Assembly (NCBI GenBank): GCA_003577165.1 | Contig: QEUM01000009.1 | Coordinates: forward strand, 171,085 to 235,084 | Direction: 5' to 3' | Origin: Armatimonadota bacterium | GTDB lineage: Bacteria; Armatimonadota; Fimbriimonadia; Fimbriimonadales; ATM1 | DNA length: 64,000 bases | In this document: positions 1 to 9,602 of the stretch, one piece after another | Position numbering within the stretch: position 1 is the stretch's first letter | How the letters are laid out: each line of letters starts with the position of its first letter | Translations under genes and position numbers: made by a program | Notes under the pieces: model-generated | The model's database searches: none | What the model was told of the DNA's origin: nothing | The model's input: the letters and a program-made list of their open reading frames with translations, nothing else

Positions 1-2
1 CG

Positions 3-2873
3 GTGCGAGAGGTTCTGCTGCCCGAGAACTCCGACGAAGTTCTGAATCAGCTGCGGTCGGAACTCGAAAACCAATCGAAGGCCCTTCCCACCGACATTGC
101 GGCGGAACTTCGAGCGAACATTCAAACGGACCTCGCACTGATTCAACAGCGAACGTTCTTCGATCGCGCTGAACTGTATCAGCCTTTGCTCACACAGCCG
201 TTCACATGCGCTGTCGACTACCTTGCAGATGGTCTGCTCGTGCTCGACGAACCCCTCGAATTGGAGGCGCGCGAACTTAGAAGCGTGGAGGACCTGCAGT
301 CCGTGCTCGACAATCGGGCCGCACGCGGGGAATTGCTTCACACGGACGCCCGACAGTTTCTTGCACCGATCGATCGGCTCGGGAAACACGGTGATGTTCT
401 CTCACTCACTTCCCTTCCCGCTTCCGTATCCTGGTTCTCACCCTCGGAGTCCGTGGATGCCGGAACTCAGTCGCTTGGAGCGTATCGCGGCCGCGCGGAC
501 GCGCTCGCAAAGGCGATAACGGCGTGGCAAGCATCGGGAGTGCGGATCGTGTTTGCGACGGACCAGCCGAATCGAACCAAGGAGGCTCTGAAGAACATCG
601 GGCTCAACGTGTCGGTTCCCGACGACGACGGCGAGATGGGCCTCCAGGACGGACTGCTAATGGTTCGCGGAAATCCTGCGGGGGGGTTCCTATCCCAAGC
701 CGCGCAGACGGCAGTCGTGTCCGATCTGGAACTGTATGGAGGCGGAAAACTCCGTCTTCCACAACGCCGCTTCAACGAGGGCGCACCCATTGCGTCCATC
801 CTCGACCTCGCCCCCGGCGATTACGTCGTCCACATTCAGTTCGGGATCGGGCGGTACCGCGGGCTGGTGGTTCGCAAGGTGGAGGGCGTCGAACGAGAAT
901 TCCTGCACATCGAGTATCAGGCTCCGGATCGGCTGCTGCTTCCCACGGATCAACTCGATCGCATTCAGAAGTTCCTGTCACCGAGCGAGTCCCCGCCCGC
1001 CCTGCACAGGATCACCGGGGGGGATTGGCAAAGGGCGCTCCGCTCGGCGCGGAAAGGTGCCGAGGACTTTGCCCGCGACTTGATTCGCATCTACGCAAAG
1101 CGCTCTCAAGCCACTCGGCCTCCCTATGGCGAGGACTCGCCGTGGCAATCGGAAATGGAAGCGACCTTTCCATGGATGGAAACCCCGTCGCAACTGTCGG
1201 CGATCGACGACGTGAAGCGCGATCTCAACGTGGCTGTGCCGATGGATCGGCTCATCTGCGGAGACGTCGGTTTCGGCAAGACCGAAGTTGCGATTCGCGC
1301 GGCGTTCAAGGTCGCGCAGGCCGGGCGGCAGGTCGCAGTTCTCTGCCCGACGACGATTCTCTCCGATCAGCACTTCGAGACGTTTCGCGAGAGATTGGCC
1401 GCGTATCCGATCGAGGTCCGCGTGCTCAACCGGTTCCGAACCACCAAGGAGAGGCGAGAGACGCTGGATGGACTCGAATCCGGAAAGGTGGACATCGTGA
1501 TCGGCACGCACGCGCTCTTGCAGAAGTCGCTCAAGTTCGAAGACCTCGGACTGGTCATTGTGGATGAGGAGCAGAGGTTCGGAGTCAAGCACAAAGAGAG
1601 GCTGAAGGAGATGCGCGTCAGCGTTGACTTCCTGACGATGAGCGCGACTCCCATTCCCCGAACCCTGAGCATGGCGCTGATGAACATTCGGCAAATGTCG
1701 CTGATCAACGACCCGCCTCCGGGGAGGCTCCCGATCCGAACTTTTTTGCGACCTTACGGTGAGGACATCGTTCGAGAAGCGCTGCTGCGAGAGTTCGCAC
1801 GAGGCGGGCAGGCGTTCTACGTCTTCAACCGAGTGCAGGGGATACAGCACGTCGCAGAGCGATTGCGAAAGCTGATTCCGAATGCGCGCATCGCGGTCGC
1901 ACACGGTCAGATGCACGCCGACGAATTGGAACCGATCATGACCGCCTTCTTCCACCACGAGGTGGACATCCTCATCGCAACGACGATCATTGAGAACGGA
2001 ATAGACAACCCGAACGTGAACACGCTTATCGTCGAGGGAGCGGACGCCTTAGGCCTTGCACAACTTTATCAACTCCGCGGGCGGGTGGGAAGGAGTGATC
2101 GCCAAGCGTACTGCTACCTGCTCTACAGGTCCGGCAAGCGCATGACCGACAACGCGATCTCCCGGCTCAAGTCCTTACAGGAGTTTAGCCATCTCGGCTC
2201 CGGATACTCTTTGGCCTTTCGTGACCTGCAGATCCGAGGCGCGGGCGAACTGCTCGGTGCGAAGCAGCACGGACTCATGCACTCCGTTGGTTACGAGATG
2301 TACGTGCACCTCATTCACGAAGCGGTCAAGCAACTGAAGGTCGCTCTTGATGAAGGCGGAGAGCAGGCGGCGCGTCTCACGCGCGTGGAAATCGAAGCCG
2401 AGAAGGTGTTCGAAGAGCTGCCGACATTCGAAATCCCTTCGGGAGCGCACTTGCCGAGAACCTACATCGAGAGCGAAGATCAAAGGCTGTACTACTACAA
2501 ACGGCTGATGGAAGCGCGGACCGAGGACGAGGTGAAGGCTCTCGAAGGCGAACTCATAGACCGCTACGGCGCGATCCCAACTCCTGGACAGGCTGCGGTT
2601 CGGCTGCTCCGCCTCCGAATCCTGGCGAAAGAACTGGGAGTTCGCAAATTGGAGGGCAAGGGCGGTCGCTTGATGGCTTGGATCGAGAAGGGGCGGGAGA
2701 TCCCGCTCAAGGCAGTTCATCAACTTCAGCGGCAATACAAGGGCCTGAGATTCAGGACGGACCTGCTCGAATGGGCCTACACGACGGACGCGCTGGCCTC
2801 GACGGAGCAACTGCTCCGCACGTTGAGCGACATTCGAAGCGGCGCCCAAGTGGCCGTTACGGGTCGAGCGTAG
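3..2873 (+). CDS. mfd: Transcription-repair coupling factor Mfd (5' end outside window)
   Basis: Mfd is a cytoplasmic ATP-driven DNA translocase that removes RNA polymerase stalled at lesions and recruits UvrA. The frame is open to the window edge. The visible 956 residues are shorter than the family's usual 1,100-1,150, so roughly the first 150-200 residues (part of the UvrB-like D1/D2 region) lie upstream. In order I see the end of the UvrB-like region, the CarD-like RNA-polymerase-interaction domain (APGDYVVHIQFGIGRY, about residue 268), the helicase Walker A GDVGFGKT (about residue 420), the DEEQ box (about residue 521) and SATPIPRTL. The second RecA lobe includes QLRGRVGRS, and the C-terminal D7 (TRCF) domain follows. 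It ends about 75 bases before metB. uvrC lies elsewhere in the window. The family call is secure. Confidence 0.97.
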   Translation: MREVLLPENSDEVLNQLRSELENQSKALPTDIAAELRANIQTDLALIQQRTFFDRAELYQPLLTQPFTCAVDYLADGLLVLDEPLELEARELRSVEDLQSVLDNRAARGELLHTDARQFLAPIDRLGKHGDVLSLTSLPASVSWFSPSESVDAGTQSLGAYRGRADALAKAITAWQASGVRIVFATDQPNRTKEALKNIGLNVSVPDDDGEMGLQDGLLMVRGNPAGGFLSQAAQTAVVSDLELYGGGKLRLPQRRFNEGAPIASILDLAPGDYVVHIQFGIGRYRGLVVRKVEGVEREFLHIEYQAPDRLLLPTDQLDRIQKFLSPSESPPALHRITGGDWQRALRSARKGAEDFARDLIRIYAKRSQATRPPYGEDSPWQSEMEATFPWMETPSQLSAIDDVKRDLNVAVPMDRLICGDVGFGKTEVAIRAAFKVAQAGRQVAVLCPTTILSDQHFETFRERLAAYPIEVRVLNRFRTTKERRETLDGLESGKVDIVIGTHALLQKSLKFEDLGLVIVDEEQRFGVKHKERLKEMRVSVDFLTMSATPIPRTLSMALMNIRQMSLINDPPPGRLPIRTFLRPYGEDIVREALLREFARGGQAFYVFNRVQGIQHVAERLRKLIPNARIAVAHGQMHADELEPIMTAFFHHEVDILIATTIIENGIDNPNVNTLIVEGADALGLAQLYQLRGRVGRSDRQAYCYLLYRSGKRMTDNAISRLKSLQEFSHLGSGYSLAFRDLQIRGAGELLGAKQHGLMHSVGYEMYVHLIHEAVKQLKVALDEGGEQAARLTRVEIEAEKVFEELPTFEIPSGAHLPRTYIESEDQRLYYYKRLMEARTEDEVKALEGELIDRYGAIPTPGQAAVRLLRLRILAKELGVRKLEGKGGRLMAWIEKGREIPLKAVHQLQRQYKGLRFRTDLLEWAYTTDALASTEQLLRTLSDIRSGAQVAVTGRA

Positions 2874-2900
2874 CCTCGGCGCACTCAGTCGCCGCCCGAC

Positions 2901-2936
2901 CGGCTCCGAATCGTACATAATTCGCCGCCGGAGCCG
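2901..2936 (+). promoter_or_regulatory. Inverted repeat enclosing a candidate -10 box upstream of metB
   Basis: The arms CGGCTCCG (2901-2908) and CGGAGCCG (2929-2936) are a perfect 8-bp inverted repeat around a 20-base spacer. The spacer holds CATAAT (2916-2921), a plausible -10 element about 28 bases before the metB ATG. It could be an operator over the metB-hom promoter, or a hairpin terminating mfd. No T-run follows, so I favour the operator reading, but only weakly. Confidence 0.3.
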
Positions 2937-2948
2937 AACAAGACTGAA

Positions 2949-4106
2949 ATGAGATTCACAACCCGCGCGATCCACGGAGGATTTCCGAAGGATCCGCAAT
3001 CAAAAGCCGTAACCTTCCCGATTTATCAAACTTCGACGTTCAGCCAGGAGCATCCGGGCGAACCCGTCGAGTTCATGGGTCGGGCGCTTTCCTACGCACG
3101 CACGGAGAACCCGACTCGAACGGCTCTCGAGGCATCGCTCGCCGAGTTGGAAGAGGCACGATACGGACTCGCCTACCCGACTGGACTTGCTGCCGTCACC
3201 TGTGTGATGAACACACTCAACGCCGGCGATCATGTGATCGCGTGCTCCGACCTTTATGGTGGCTGCTATCGCATGTTTACGAAGGTCTACTCTCGGCACG
3301 GCATCGAGTTCTCGTTCGTGGACGCCACGGACCTCACCACTCTTGCATCCGCGTTTCGGGAAAACACTCGCCTCGTCTGGCTTGAATCTCCATCGAATCC
3401 ACTGTTGAATGTCACGGATCTCGCGGCGGCGAGCGCGATCGCACGCGAACGCGGCGCCACTTCGATCGTGGACAACACGTTCGCGACACCGTATTTGCAG
3501 AGACCGCTCGAACTCGGAGCCGACGTCGTGCTCCACTCCACGACGAAGTACATCAACGGGCACGCCGACGTCGTCGGGGGGGCCTTGCTGACAAACTCGG
3601 ACGAACTGTATCAGCGGCTAAAGTTTGTGCAGAACGCGTGCGGGCTCGTCCCCGCTCCCCAAGACTGCTTCCTCATCAATCGCGGCCTCCGAACGCTCGC
3701 GCTTCGCATGGAGAGGCATTGCGATAACGCAGAGAAGGTGGCGGAATTCTTGTCGCAGCACGACAAGGTCGAACGTGTCTATTACCCCGGGCTTGCAACT
3801 CATTGCGGCCACGGAATCGCCAAAAAGCAGATGAAGCGGTTCGGCGCGATGCTCTCCTTCGACCTGAAGGCCGATGTCGAGAAGTCGAAGCGATTCGCCG
3901 CATCTCTCAAGTACTTCACGCTCGCTGAGTCGTTGGGCGCGATTCAATCGTTGATTTGCCACCCGCCGACCATGACTCATGCTTCGGTGGAACCCGACGT
4001 TCGCAAATCCGTCGGGATTTCTGACGGACTGATTCGCATCTCCGTCGGCCTCGAAGATCCAGAGGACCTCATCGAGGACTTGGGCGAAGCCCTGTCGGCG
4101 CTCTAA
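2949..4106 (+). CDS. metB: Cystathionine gamma-synthase/lyase family PLP enzyme
   Basis: A fold-type I PLP enzyme of the Cys/Met metabolism family, 385 residues, which is normal length. The PLP lysine is K200 in HSTTKYINGH, and the cofactor-binding Y50-x-R51 region (SYARTENPT) and D175 (VDNTFATP) are present. MetB condenses O-succinyl- or O-acetyl-homoserine with cysteine; close relatives are cystathionine gamma- or beta-lyases, and sequence alone does not separate these securely. Homoserine dehydrogenase follows after 2 bases, so the pair is probably one operon. That supports a role in making methionine from homoserine and favours synthase over lyase. Confidence 0.88.
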   Translation: MRFTTRAIHGGFPKDPQSKAVTFPIYQTSTFSQEHPGEPVEFMGRALSYARTENPTRTALEASLAELEEARYGLAYPTGLAAVTCVMNTLNAGDHVIACSDLYGGCYRMFTKVYSRHGIEFSFVDATDLTTLASAFRENTRLVWLESPSNPLLNVTDLAAASAIARERGATSIVDNTFATPYLQRPLELGADVVLHSTTKYINGHADVVGGALLTNSDELYQRLKFVQNACGLVPAPQDCFLINRGLRTLALRMERHCDNAEKVAEFLSQHDKVERVYYPGLATHCGHGIAKKQMKRFGAMLSFDLKADVEKSKRFAASLKYFTLAESLGAIQSLICHPPTMTHASVEPDVRKSVGISDGLIRISVGLEDPEDLIEDLGEALSAL

Positions 4107-4108
4107 CG

Positions 4109-5380
4109 ATGGCAAGCTGCACAAAGGTCGGCCTCCTGGGGCTCGGCACCGTCGGAACCGGCCTCGTAGAACTCCTGACGAGAAACGCCCACCTCATCGA
4201 GAACAAGTCCGGCGTTTCGCTCGAAGTTTCGCGAGCTCTCGTTCGAGATCTCTCAAAGCCGAGAGTCTTGTCGAAGGAACTCATCACGAACGACCCAGAA
4301 GAGATTCTCGGCGACCCCGACATCAACATCGTCGTGGAAGTGATGGGAGGCATCGAGCCCGCCAAGTCTTACATCCTTCGTGCGCTCGAAAACGGTAAGA
4401 ACGTCGTGACGGCAAACAAAGCCGTGTTGGCCGCACACGGGTTGGAGATCTTCGAGGTCGCCGCCCGTCACGGAAGGCAGATCGGATTTGAAGCAAGCGT
4501 CTGCGGCGGAATTCCCATCATCCGCGCCATCACGGGAGGACTGGTCGGCAACCGCGTCGAGGAACTCGTCGGAATATTAAACGGAACGACGAACTACATC
4601 CTAACGCGGATGCACGAAGAAGGGATCACCTTCGCGGACGCCTTAGCGGAGGCCCAGGCGAAAGGACTCGCAGAGGCTGACCCGACCTTCGACGTGAAGG
4701 GCATTGATGCGGCTCACAAATTATTGATCCTCGCGGAAATCCTATTCCAGTCACGCGCAGAGCTGGAGGACATGGTCATCGAGGGAATCGACACGCTCGA
4801 ATCCATCGACATCGAAGCGGCACAGGAGTTCGGCTTTCGCGTGAAACTGCTCGCGCTCGCCACGAGGAACAACGGCTCGATCGACCTGCGCGTGCATCCA
4901 AGCCTCGTTCCCAACGACCACCCGCTGGCGAGCGTATCGAACGAGTTCAATGCGGTGTTCATGCGAGGCGACGCTACAGGAGAGTTGATCTTCTACGGCA
5001 AGGGGGCCGGCTCGATGCCGACGGCGAGCGCCGTGCTTTCCGACATCGTCGAGATTTCCAGAAACCCGGAGTCGCGACTCATCTGGGATCCAGGCAAGAG
5101 CGTTCCCTTCGCTCCCGTCGAAGGCGACAGCCGATACTACTTGCGGTTCCCAATCTTCGACCGGCCGGGGCTGATCGGTCGTATCGCAACCATCCTTGGC
5201 GACCATTCGATCTCGATTACCCACGCGCTTGCCGACCTCGTTTGCGACGAAACGAACCGGGGAAACGTGAAGATCATAACGCACCGCGGGAACGCATCCG
5301 CGGTCCGGCAAGCGCTCAAAGAGATCGAAGCGTCGGGCGTTCTGTCGTCCCCCCCCGTGGCTCTGAGGATCTTCCACTAG
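4109..5380 (+). CDS. hom: Homoserine dehydrogenase with C-terminal ACT domain
   Basis: Reduces aspartate semialdehyde to homoserine, the branch point to threonine and methionine. The N-terminal Rossmann motif is GLGTVGTG (residues 7-14). The catalytic/substrate region follows, with NGTTNYILT and the segment GLAEADPTFDVKGIDAAHK (family lysine and Asp/Glu). Residues about 345-420 form an ACT domain (FDRPGLIGRIATILGDHSIS), the usual site of feedback control by threonine. Length (423) is typical of monofunctional Hom. It starts 2 bases after metB. Its stop overlaps the stop of the convergent hydrolase gene by 4 bases. Confidence 0.97.
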   Translation: MASCTKVGLLGLGTVGTGLVELLTRNAHLIENKSGVSLEVSRALVRDLSKPRVLSKELITNDPEEILGDPDINIVVEVMGGIEPAKSYILRALENGKNVVTANKAVLAAHGLEIFEVAARHGRQIGFEASVCGGIPIIRAITGGLVGNRVEELVGILNGTTNYILTRMHEEGITFADALAEAQAKGLAEADPTFDVKGIDAAHKLLILAEILFQSRAELEDMVIEGIDTLESIDIEAAQEFGFRVKLLALATRNNGSIDLRVHPSLVPNDHPLASVSNEFNAVFMRGDATGELIFYGKGAGSMPTASAVLSDIVEISRNPESRLIWDPGKSVPFAPVEGDSRYYLRFPIFDRPGLIGRIATILGDHSISITHALADLVCDETNRGNVKIITHRGNASAVRQALKEIEASGVLSSPPVALRIFH

Positions 5381-7833
5381 TCCCGGTAGGCGAACTCTCC
5401 GGAGGAGACGGCCCAATCGTTTCCGAGGAATCCAGCGCACAAGACGCCATCGATCCCACTTTGAAGGGACTCCGTCGAGATGACGCAGACGTCAGGATAG
5501 GCGACTCCCGAAACGAAGGTCGGCATCCGGACAGACAGCATGGCGGCCGGCATACCCGCAGGCGCGATCACCGCGACGAGGCATCCTGGATCTGATCGGC
5601 TCGGCAGACAAGCAAGCAGCAGATTGTCGGGGCCAACGAACTCCCGAGAACCAATTGTGATGCGGTTCCTCTTGGCAATGATCTCGCTCTCCCCAACGAC
5701 CGTTTTCCACGCACCATTGGTCTGCGCATTGCCGTAGAGAATCACGTTGCGGCCGCGCAGATCGCGCGAGTACCTCTGCTTTGACACGAACTCCGCGTCC
5801 GAGATGACCTGCGGGGTTGCGTTGCCTCGGTACCAGAAGGACTCGGCGTCGAATCGCGCCTTGCTAATGGACCAGGCGTTCTCATGGTCCGTGCCCGCCG
5901 TGCCGTACACGAAGATCATCCTGTTTTGGAATGCGTTCTTGAACGGCCCGCTTGCGTCGGGACGCTTCGATGATTCGGTAGGAGGAGGCGATGCCTTCCA
6001 TCCCTCCGCGCCTTTCGCGAAGTGGTACCGACCGGGCTCCTTCATGCGCGGGACTGCAATCGTCTGTCCGTCGACTTCGAAGCGAAGCGAGTCTGCTCCG
6101 TCGAGCACGCTCGGATCGAATGAGATCATCGCGACGTTTTCCGTCTTCCCGGAGATGCGCCCGAGGTTCCAGTCCCACGCCAGATCGACTCGGCTCGGCT
6201 TCATCGAGGACTGCTGCTGTTCGATTCTCACCCAGTAGTAGTTCGCGGAAGAACCGGGATTCACGGTAGTGAATGAGGCCCTTCTAACTTCCGTGGCGTG
6301 GGGCCGTAAGCGGCGAGCAAAGAAGTCCATCATCGGAGCCCAGTCAACACAATCCGCGCCTGGCTCCTCACTCGCATCCCACCAATGCCCTGCGCCAGCC
6401 TGCTCGTGCGACATGAAGTCCTTGTGAAACTCAGCCAGCGCTTTCGTCATCGTTCTGGCCTGATCTACGGGCACGTTGTCGTCGGCATCGCCGTGCAAAA
6501 CGTACACACCGAGGTTCGTGAGGTTACGCACCAGGCCGAGCGTGTCGCTTTGTGATGCCGCGCGCGTGAACATCCCCGGAATCCCCGCATCGGAGAAACG
6601 CGCCCCCCCGGCATAAGTCCAGAAACTCACCCAGCCTGCGCTCGGCCCGATCGCAGCGAACTGATCGGGGAACGTGACACCGAGGTGCCAAGTTCCGTGG
6701 CCGCCCATCGAGTGGCCAGTGAGGTAGATCCGCCTCTCATCCGCGTCGAGTCGAGACTTCGCATCCCGGAGGACCTCCATCGCATCGAGCCTGCCCCAAT
6801 CTTCCCAGTCGAAACCGAACGGACGCCGATTCGTGGCCGCGACGAGGTGCATCCACGCCTTTTGCCCGTATGCATTCGCCTGGCCGATCGCCTCGACACC
6901 CGCGCCATGACAGCTGAGAGCCAAGGCCTTCGGAACAGAATCTGTTCCCGAAGCAGGGTTGACGGCGTAGTACTGAACACTGCCATCCACACCGCTGACG
7001 AATGTGCGCTTGTGCACCTGGAATGGGGACTTGACTTCGGCCTGCAAGTCGAGCTTCGATCCTTCGATCCACTTGCCCGCCTCCATTCGCTGAAGGGTCA
7101 ATTTGATGGGAAGGCTCTTTTGCTCCGACTTCCCTGTCCAGTGAACGCGCACTGCCGCCTTGTGGATCGAGAACGGAAGCATCGAAGGAACAGTCGTGAG
7201 TTCGACCGTCCCCCCATCAACTTGGGCCGACACTCGGAGCGCGGACTCCTGCATGTCGCCCGCGTTTATCACGATGACCCCGATCCAAACAGATCCAGGC
7301 TCGCCGAGGAGCAAGTCGGGCAGCGTTACATCCCTCGAAGTGAGATACACTCTCGCGGGCGCATCGAGGATGCTCGCCCGCATTGCGCCGCGCCCCCCCG
7401 CAAACAGAAAGGTGTTCTCCCCGCGCTTGAGATGGATCGGAAGAACTGTCAGTCCATTTCCATAGACGTCCCCGGCGCGAGGCTCGCCATTGACATACAC
7501 CATCGAATGCCCCGAGGCTTCGAGGAGCGCGGCGCGCTCGACTTCGGAGGTAACGCGTGCAAACGCATATCCCCCCCGTACCTCAGGAACGTCGAGCGAT
7601 CCGTCCTCTTTCGCGGTTACTTCTCTCCATGCGACCGAGTTGCCGCTTGCCCCGACGACTTTCTGGCCCGCCGCAGGATTCTTCCACTCGCCGTTCGCCA
7701 TTGAGAGTTGAATCGGATCGCGATGCAAAGGGGATCGACCGTAAGCGCCCACTGAAGGCAGAACGAGGTAGTCACGAATGACCAGGGGCTGCTGCGAAAG
7801 GGTCGAGAACGCGAGGATCGCCGCGAAGAACAT
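5377..7833 (-). CDS. Exported prolyl-oligopeptidase/esterase-type serine hydrolase
   Basis: An 818-residue protein with a short hydrophobic N-terminus ending near SQQ (probable signal peptide). About 280 residues of non-catalytic, probably beta-rich sequence follow, then an alpha/beta-hydrolase domain at roughly 295-515. The nucleophile elbow is GHSMGG (Ser375), the acid is probably in HGDADDN (Asp451/452) and the histidine is in AGAGHWW (His483). About 300 further residues after the catalytic domain are unassigned. This layout matches the secreted peptidase_S9/PHB-depolymerase-like esterases common in Armatimonadota and Planctomycetota. The substrate is unknown. It converges on hom, and the alcohol dehydrogenase gene lies 6 bases upstream on the same strand, so it may be cotranscribed. 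Confidence 0.8.
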   Translation of the reverse strand: MFFAAILAFSTLSQQPLVIRDYLVLPSVGAYGRSPLHRDPIQLSMANGEWKNPAAGQKVVGASGNSVAWREVTAKEDGSLDVPEVRGGYAFARVTSEVERAALLEASGHSMVYVNGEPRAGDVYGNGLTVLPIHLKRGENTFLFAGGRGAMRASILDAPARVYLTSRDVTLPDLLLGEPGSVWIGVIVINAGDMQESALRVSAQVDGGTVELTTVPSMLPFSIHKAAVRVHWTGKSEQKSLPIKLTLQRMEAGKWIEGSKLDLQAEVKSPFQVHKRTFVSGVDGSVQYYAVNPASGTDSVPKALALSCHGAGVEAIGQANAYGQKAWMHLVAATNRRPFGFDWEDWGRLDAMEVLRDAKSRLDADERRIYLTGHSMGGHGTWHLGVTFPDQFAAIGPSAGWVSFWTYAGGARFSDAGIPGMFTRAASQSDTLGLVRNLTNLGVYVLHGDADDNVPVDQARTMTKALAEFHKDFMSHEQAGAGHWWDASEEPGADCVDWAPMMDFFARRLRPHATEVRRASFTTVNPGSSANYYWVRIEQQQSSMKPSRVDLAWDWNLGRISGKTENVAMISFDPSVLDGADSLRFEVDGQTIAVPRMKEPGRYHFAKGAEGWKASPPPTESSKRPDASGPFKNAFQNRMIFVYGTAGTDHENAWSISKARFDAESFWYRGNATPQVISDAEFVSKQRYSRDLRGRNVILYGNAQTNGAWKTVVGESEIIAKRNRITIGSREFVGPDNLLLACLPSRSDPGCLVAVIAPAGMPAAMLSVRMPTFVSGVAYPDVCVISTESLQSGIDGVLCAGFLGNDWAVSSGEFAYRD

Positions 7834-7839
7834 CTGCTC

Positions 7840-8817
7840 CTACTTTATCCGAAGGACGGCGGAGCCTCGTATTCCGTCCGTTTTCAACTTCAAGAGCGCA
7901 TCGTTTGCCTCTTGCAGCGAGAACTCCTCGACGCTTGTGCGAATGGGGATCTCCCAGGCGAGGCGCAGGAGTTCCCTGCCGTCTTCCCGCGTGTTTGCCG
8001 TGACGGAAGTGAGAGTCTTCTCGCCGAAGAGGTGGCGCGAGTACTCGAGGGGCGGCAGGTCGGACGAGTGGATCCCCGCGCAAACCACTGTCCCCGCCTT
8101 GCCGACGGCGGAGAGCGCCCGCGCGATGGCCTCGCCGGAAGGGGCGAAGACGATCGCCGCATCGAGGGGGCGGGGTGGGGCGTCGTCCGCGTCTCCAACC
8201 CAGTCCGCGCCCATGTCCTCCGCCAACTTCCGGTGCTTCGCTCCCCTGGTGATCACGCTCACGGCACAGCCCCAGTGCCGGGCGATCTGGATCACGATGT
8301 GCGCGGACGACCCGAAGCCGTAGAGGCCGAGGTCCTGGCCCGGCTCAACCCCCGACCGGCGGAGCGCCCGGAATCCGATAATGCCCGCGCACAGGAGCGG
8401 CGCGACCTGGGCGGCGTCGGCCTCCTCCGGGATCTCATACAGGAAGTCGCGCTTGGCCGCCACAGATTCGGCATAGCCGCCATCCACGTGGAATCCGGTG
8501 AACGTCGGCCGATCGCAGAGATTCTCCGATCCTCTCGAGCAAAAGGAGCATTGGCCGCAGGTTTCGTGCAGCCACGCTGCGCCGAATCGGACATTGGTGT
8601 CGCGCGCCCTGCCGATGATCTGGTGACCCGGAACGATCGGCAGTTTCCCCCCCTCCAAGTCGCCTTCGACGACGTGGAGGTCGGTTCTGCAAACCGCGCA
8701 GACTTCCACGTCCAGGAGCACATCACCGTCACATGGTTCAGGTTCGGGAATCTGTTCAAGCGAAAGCGGTCGAGTTTCGACTGGCGCGCGCTGGTGGCAA
8801 ACCTGTGCCCGCATCAT
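7840..8817 (-). CDS. Zinc-dependent alcohol dehydrogenase (AdhP-like)
   Basis: A 325-residue medium-chain dehydrogenase. The catalytic zinc region is CAVCRTDLHVVEGD with GH in VPGHQIIG. The four structural-zinc cysteines are in CGQCSFC and ENLC. The nucleotide-binding turn is GLYGFGSSAH, the form seen in propanol-preferring AdhP-type enzymes, and it lacks the standard GxGxxG. The likely reaction is NAD(P)-dependent interconversion of alcohols and aldehydes; the substrate is unknown. Its ATG overlaps the stop of the upstream ABC ATPase gene as ATGA, so the two are probably translationally coupled although no functional link is obvious. Confidence 0.88.
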   Translation of the reverse strand: MMRAQVCHQRAPVETRPLSLEQIPEPEPCDGDVLLDVEVCAVCRTDLHVVEGDLEGGKLPIVPGHQIIGRARDTNVRFGAAWLHETCGQCSFCSRGSENLCDRPTFTGFHVDGGYAESVAAKRDFLYEIPEEADAAQVAPLLCAGIIGFRALRRSGVEPGQDLGLYGFGSSAHIVIQIARHWGCAVSVITRGAKHRKLAEDMGADWVGDADDAPPRPLDAAIVFAPSGEAIARALSAVGKAGTVVCAGIHSSDLPPLEYSRHLFGEKTLTSVTANTREDGRELLRLAWEIPIRTSVEEFSLQEANDALLKLKTDGIRGSAVLRIK

Positions 8818-9554
8818 GCGATGGATTCGGCTTGAGATTTCTCGACGATCTCGGCGATGGCAGGGTCTTTGGAGTTTCGAAATCTCTCCGGCGGAAGGTC
8901 CGCTGCGATGCGGCCGTCATGCAAGAACAGAACGCGATCGGCCACGCGCATCACCGCGCTAACATCGTGAGTGACGACTATGCTCGTCACATTGGTCTTC
9001 TCTGAAACTTCTCTGATCAGGGCATCGATCGCGTACGCCGTAACCGGATCGAGTCCGCTGGTCGGCTCATCGTAGAAGACGACTTCCGGGTTCATCGCGA
9101 GAGCGCGCGCAAGGCCCACTCGCTTCTTCATGCCTCCGCTCAATTCGCTCGGGTACAGCCGCTCCGTGCCTTCAAGCCCGACGAGGCCGAGCTTCTCGGC
9201 GACCATTTCGCTGAGGGCCTTTCGGGTTAGTTTGAGATGCCTCTCTGCTCCGAAGGCGACGTTGTCGTGGACGTTCAGGTAGTCGAACAGGGCCGACCCT
9301 TGAAACACGACGCCGAGCCGCTTGCGCACCTGCGCGCGCTCGGACGAACTGGCCGAGTATAGGTTTACGTCGAAAAGCTCAACCGTCCCGCTTGTCGGTC
9401 TGAGCAGTCCTGCCATACAGCGCAGGAGGGTCGTCTTGCCTCCGCCGGAAGAGCCCATGATGGCGACCGTTTCGCCCGCCGACACGTCCACGTCGATCTC
9501 GGCAAGGACGACGCGATCCCCGAACCGATGGCTCAGGCCCCGGACGCGGATCAT
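8814..9554 (-). CDS. ABC transporter ATP-binding protein, MlaF/Ttg2A type
   Basis: A 246-residue single-domain ABC ATPase with Walker A GSSGGGKT (about residues 34-41), signature LSGGMKKRVGLARAL, Walker B VVFYDEPTSGLDP and switch His in VVTHD. The signature spelling LSGGMKKRV is typical of MlaF, which drives lipid exchange between outer and inner membranes in diderms. No MlaE permease or MlaD substrate-binding gene is adjacent; the next gene downstream is the alcohol dehydrogenase, overlapping by 4 bases. Partners must be encoded elsewhere, or the ATPase serves another transporter. Confidence 0.85.
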   Translation of the reverse strand: MIRVRGLSHRFGDRVVLAEIDVDVSAGETVAIMGSSGGGKTTLLRCMAGLLRPTSGTVELFDVNLYSASSSERAQVRKRLGVVFQGSALFDYLNVHDNVAFGAERHLKLTRKALSEMVAEKLGLVGLEGTERLYPSELSGGMKKRVGLARALAMNPEVVFYDEPTSGLDPVTAYAIDALIREVSEKTNVTSIVVTHDVSAVMRVADRVLFLHDGRIAADLPPERFRNSKDPAIAEIVEKSQAESIA

Positions 9555-9602
9555 GTCGGGCAGTATACTCGTGAGTCAATCCGACCCCCTACTGGAGCAT
9601 TC

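Noticed and set aside
978..1958. Long minus-strand open frame of 326 codons inside mfd
   Set aside because: It lies wholly opposite a conserved gene, has no recognisable domain, and such antisense frames are expected at this GC content.
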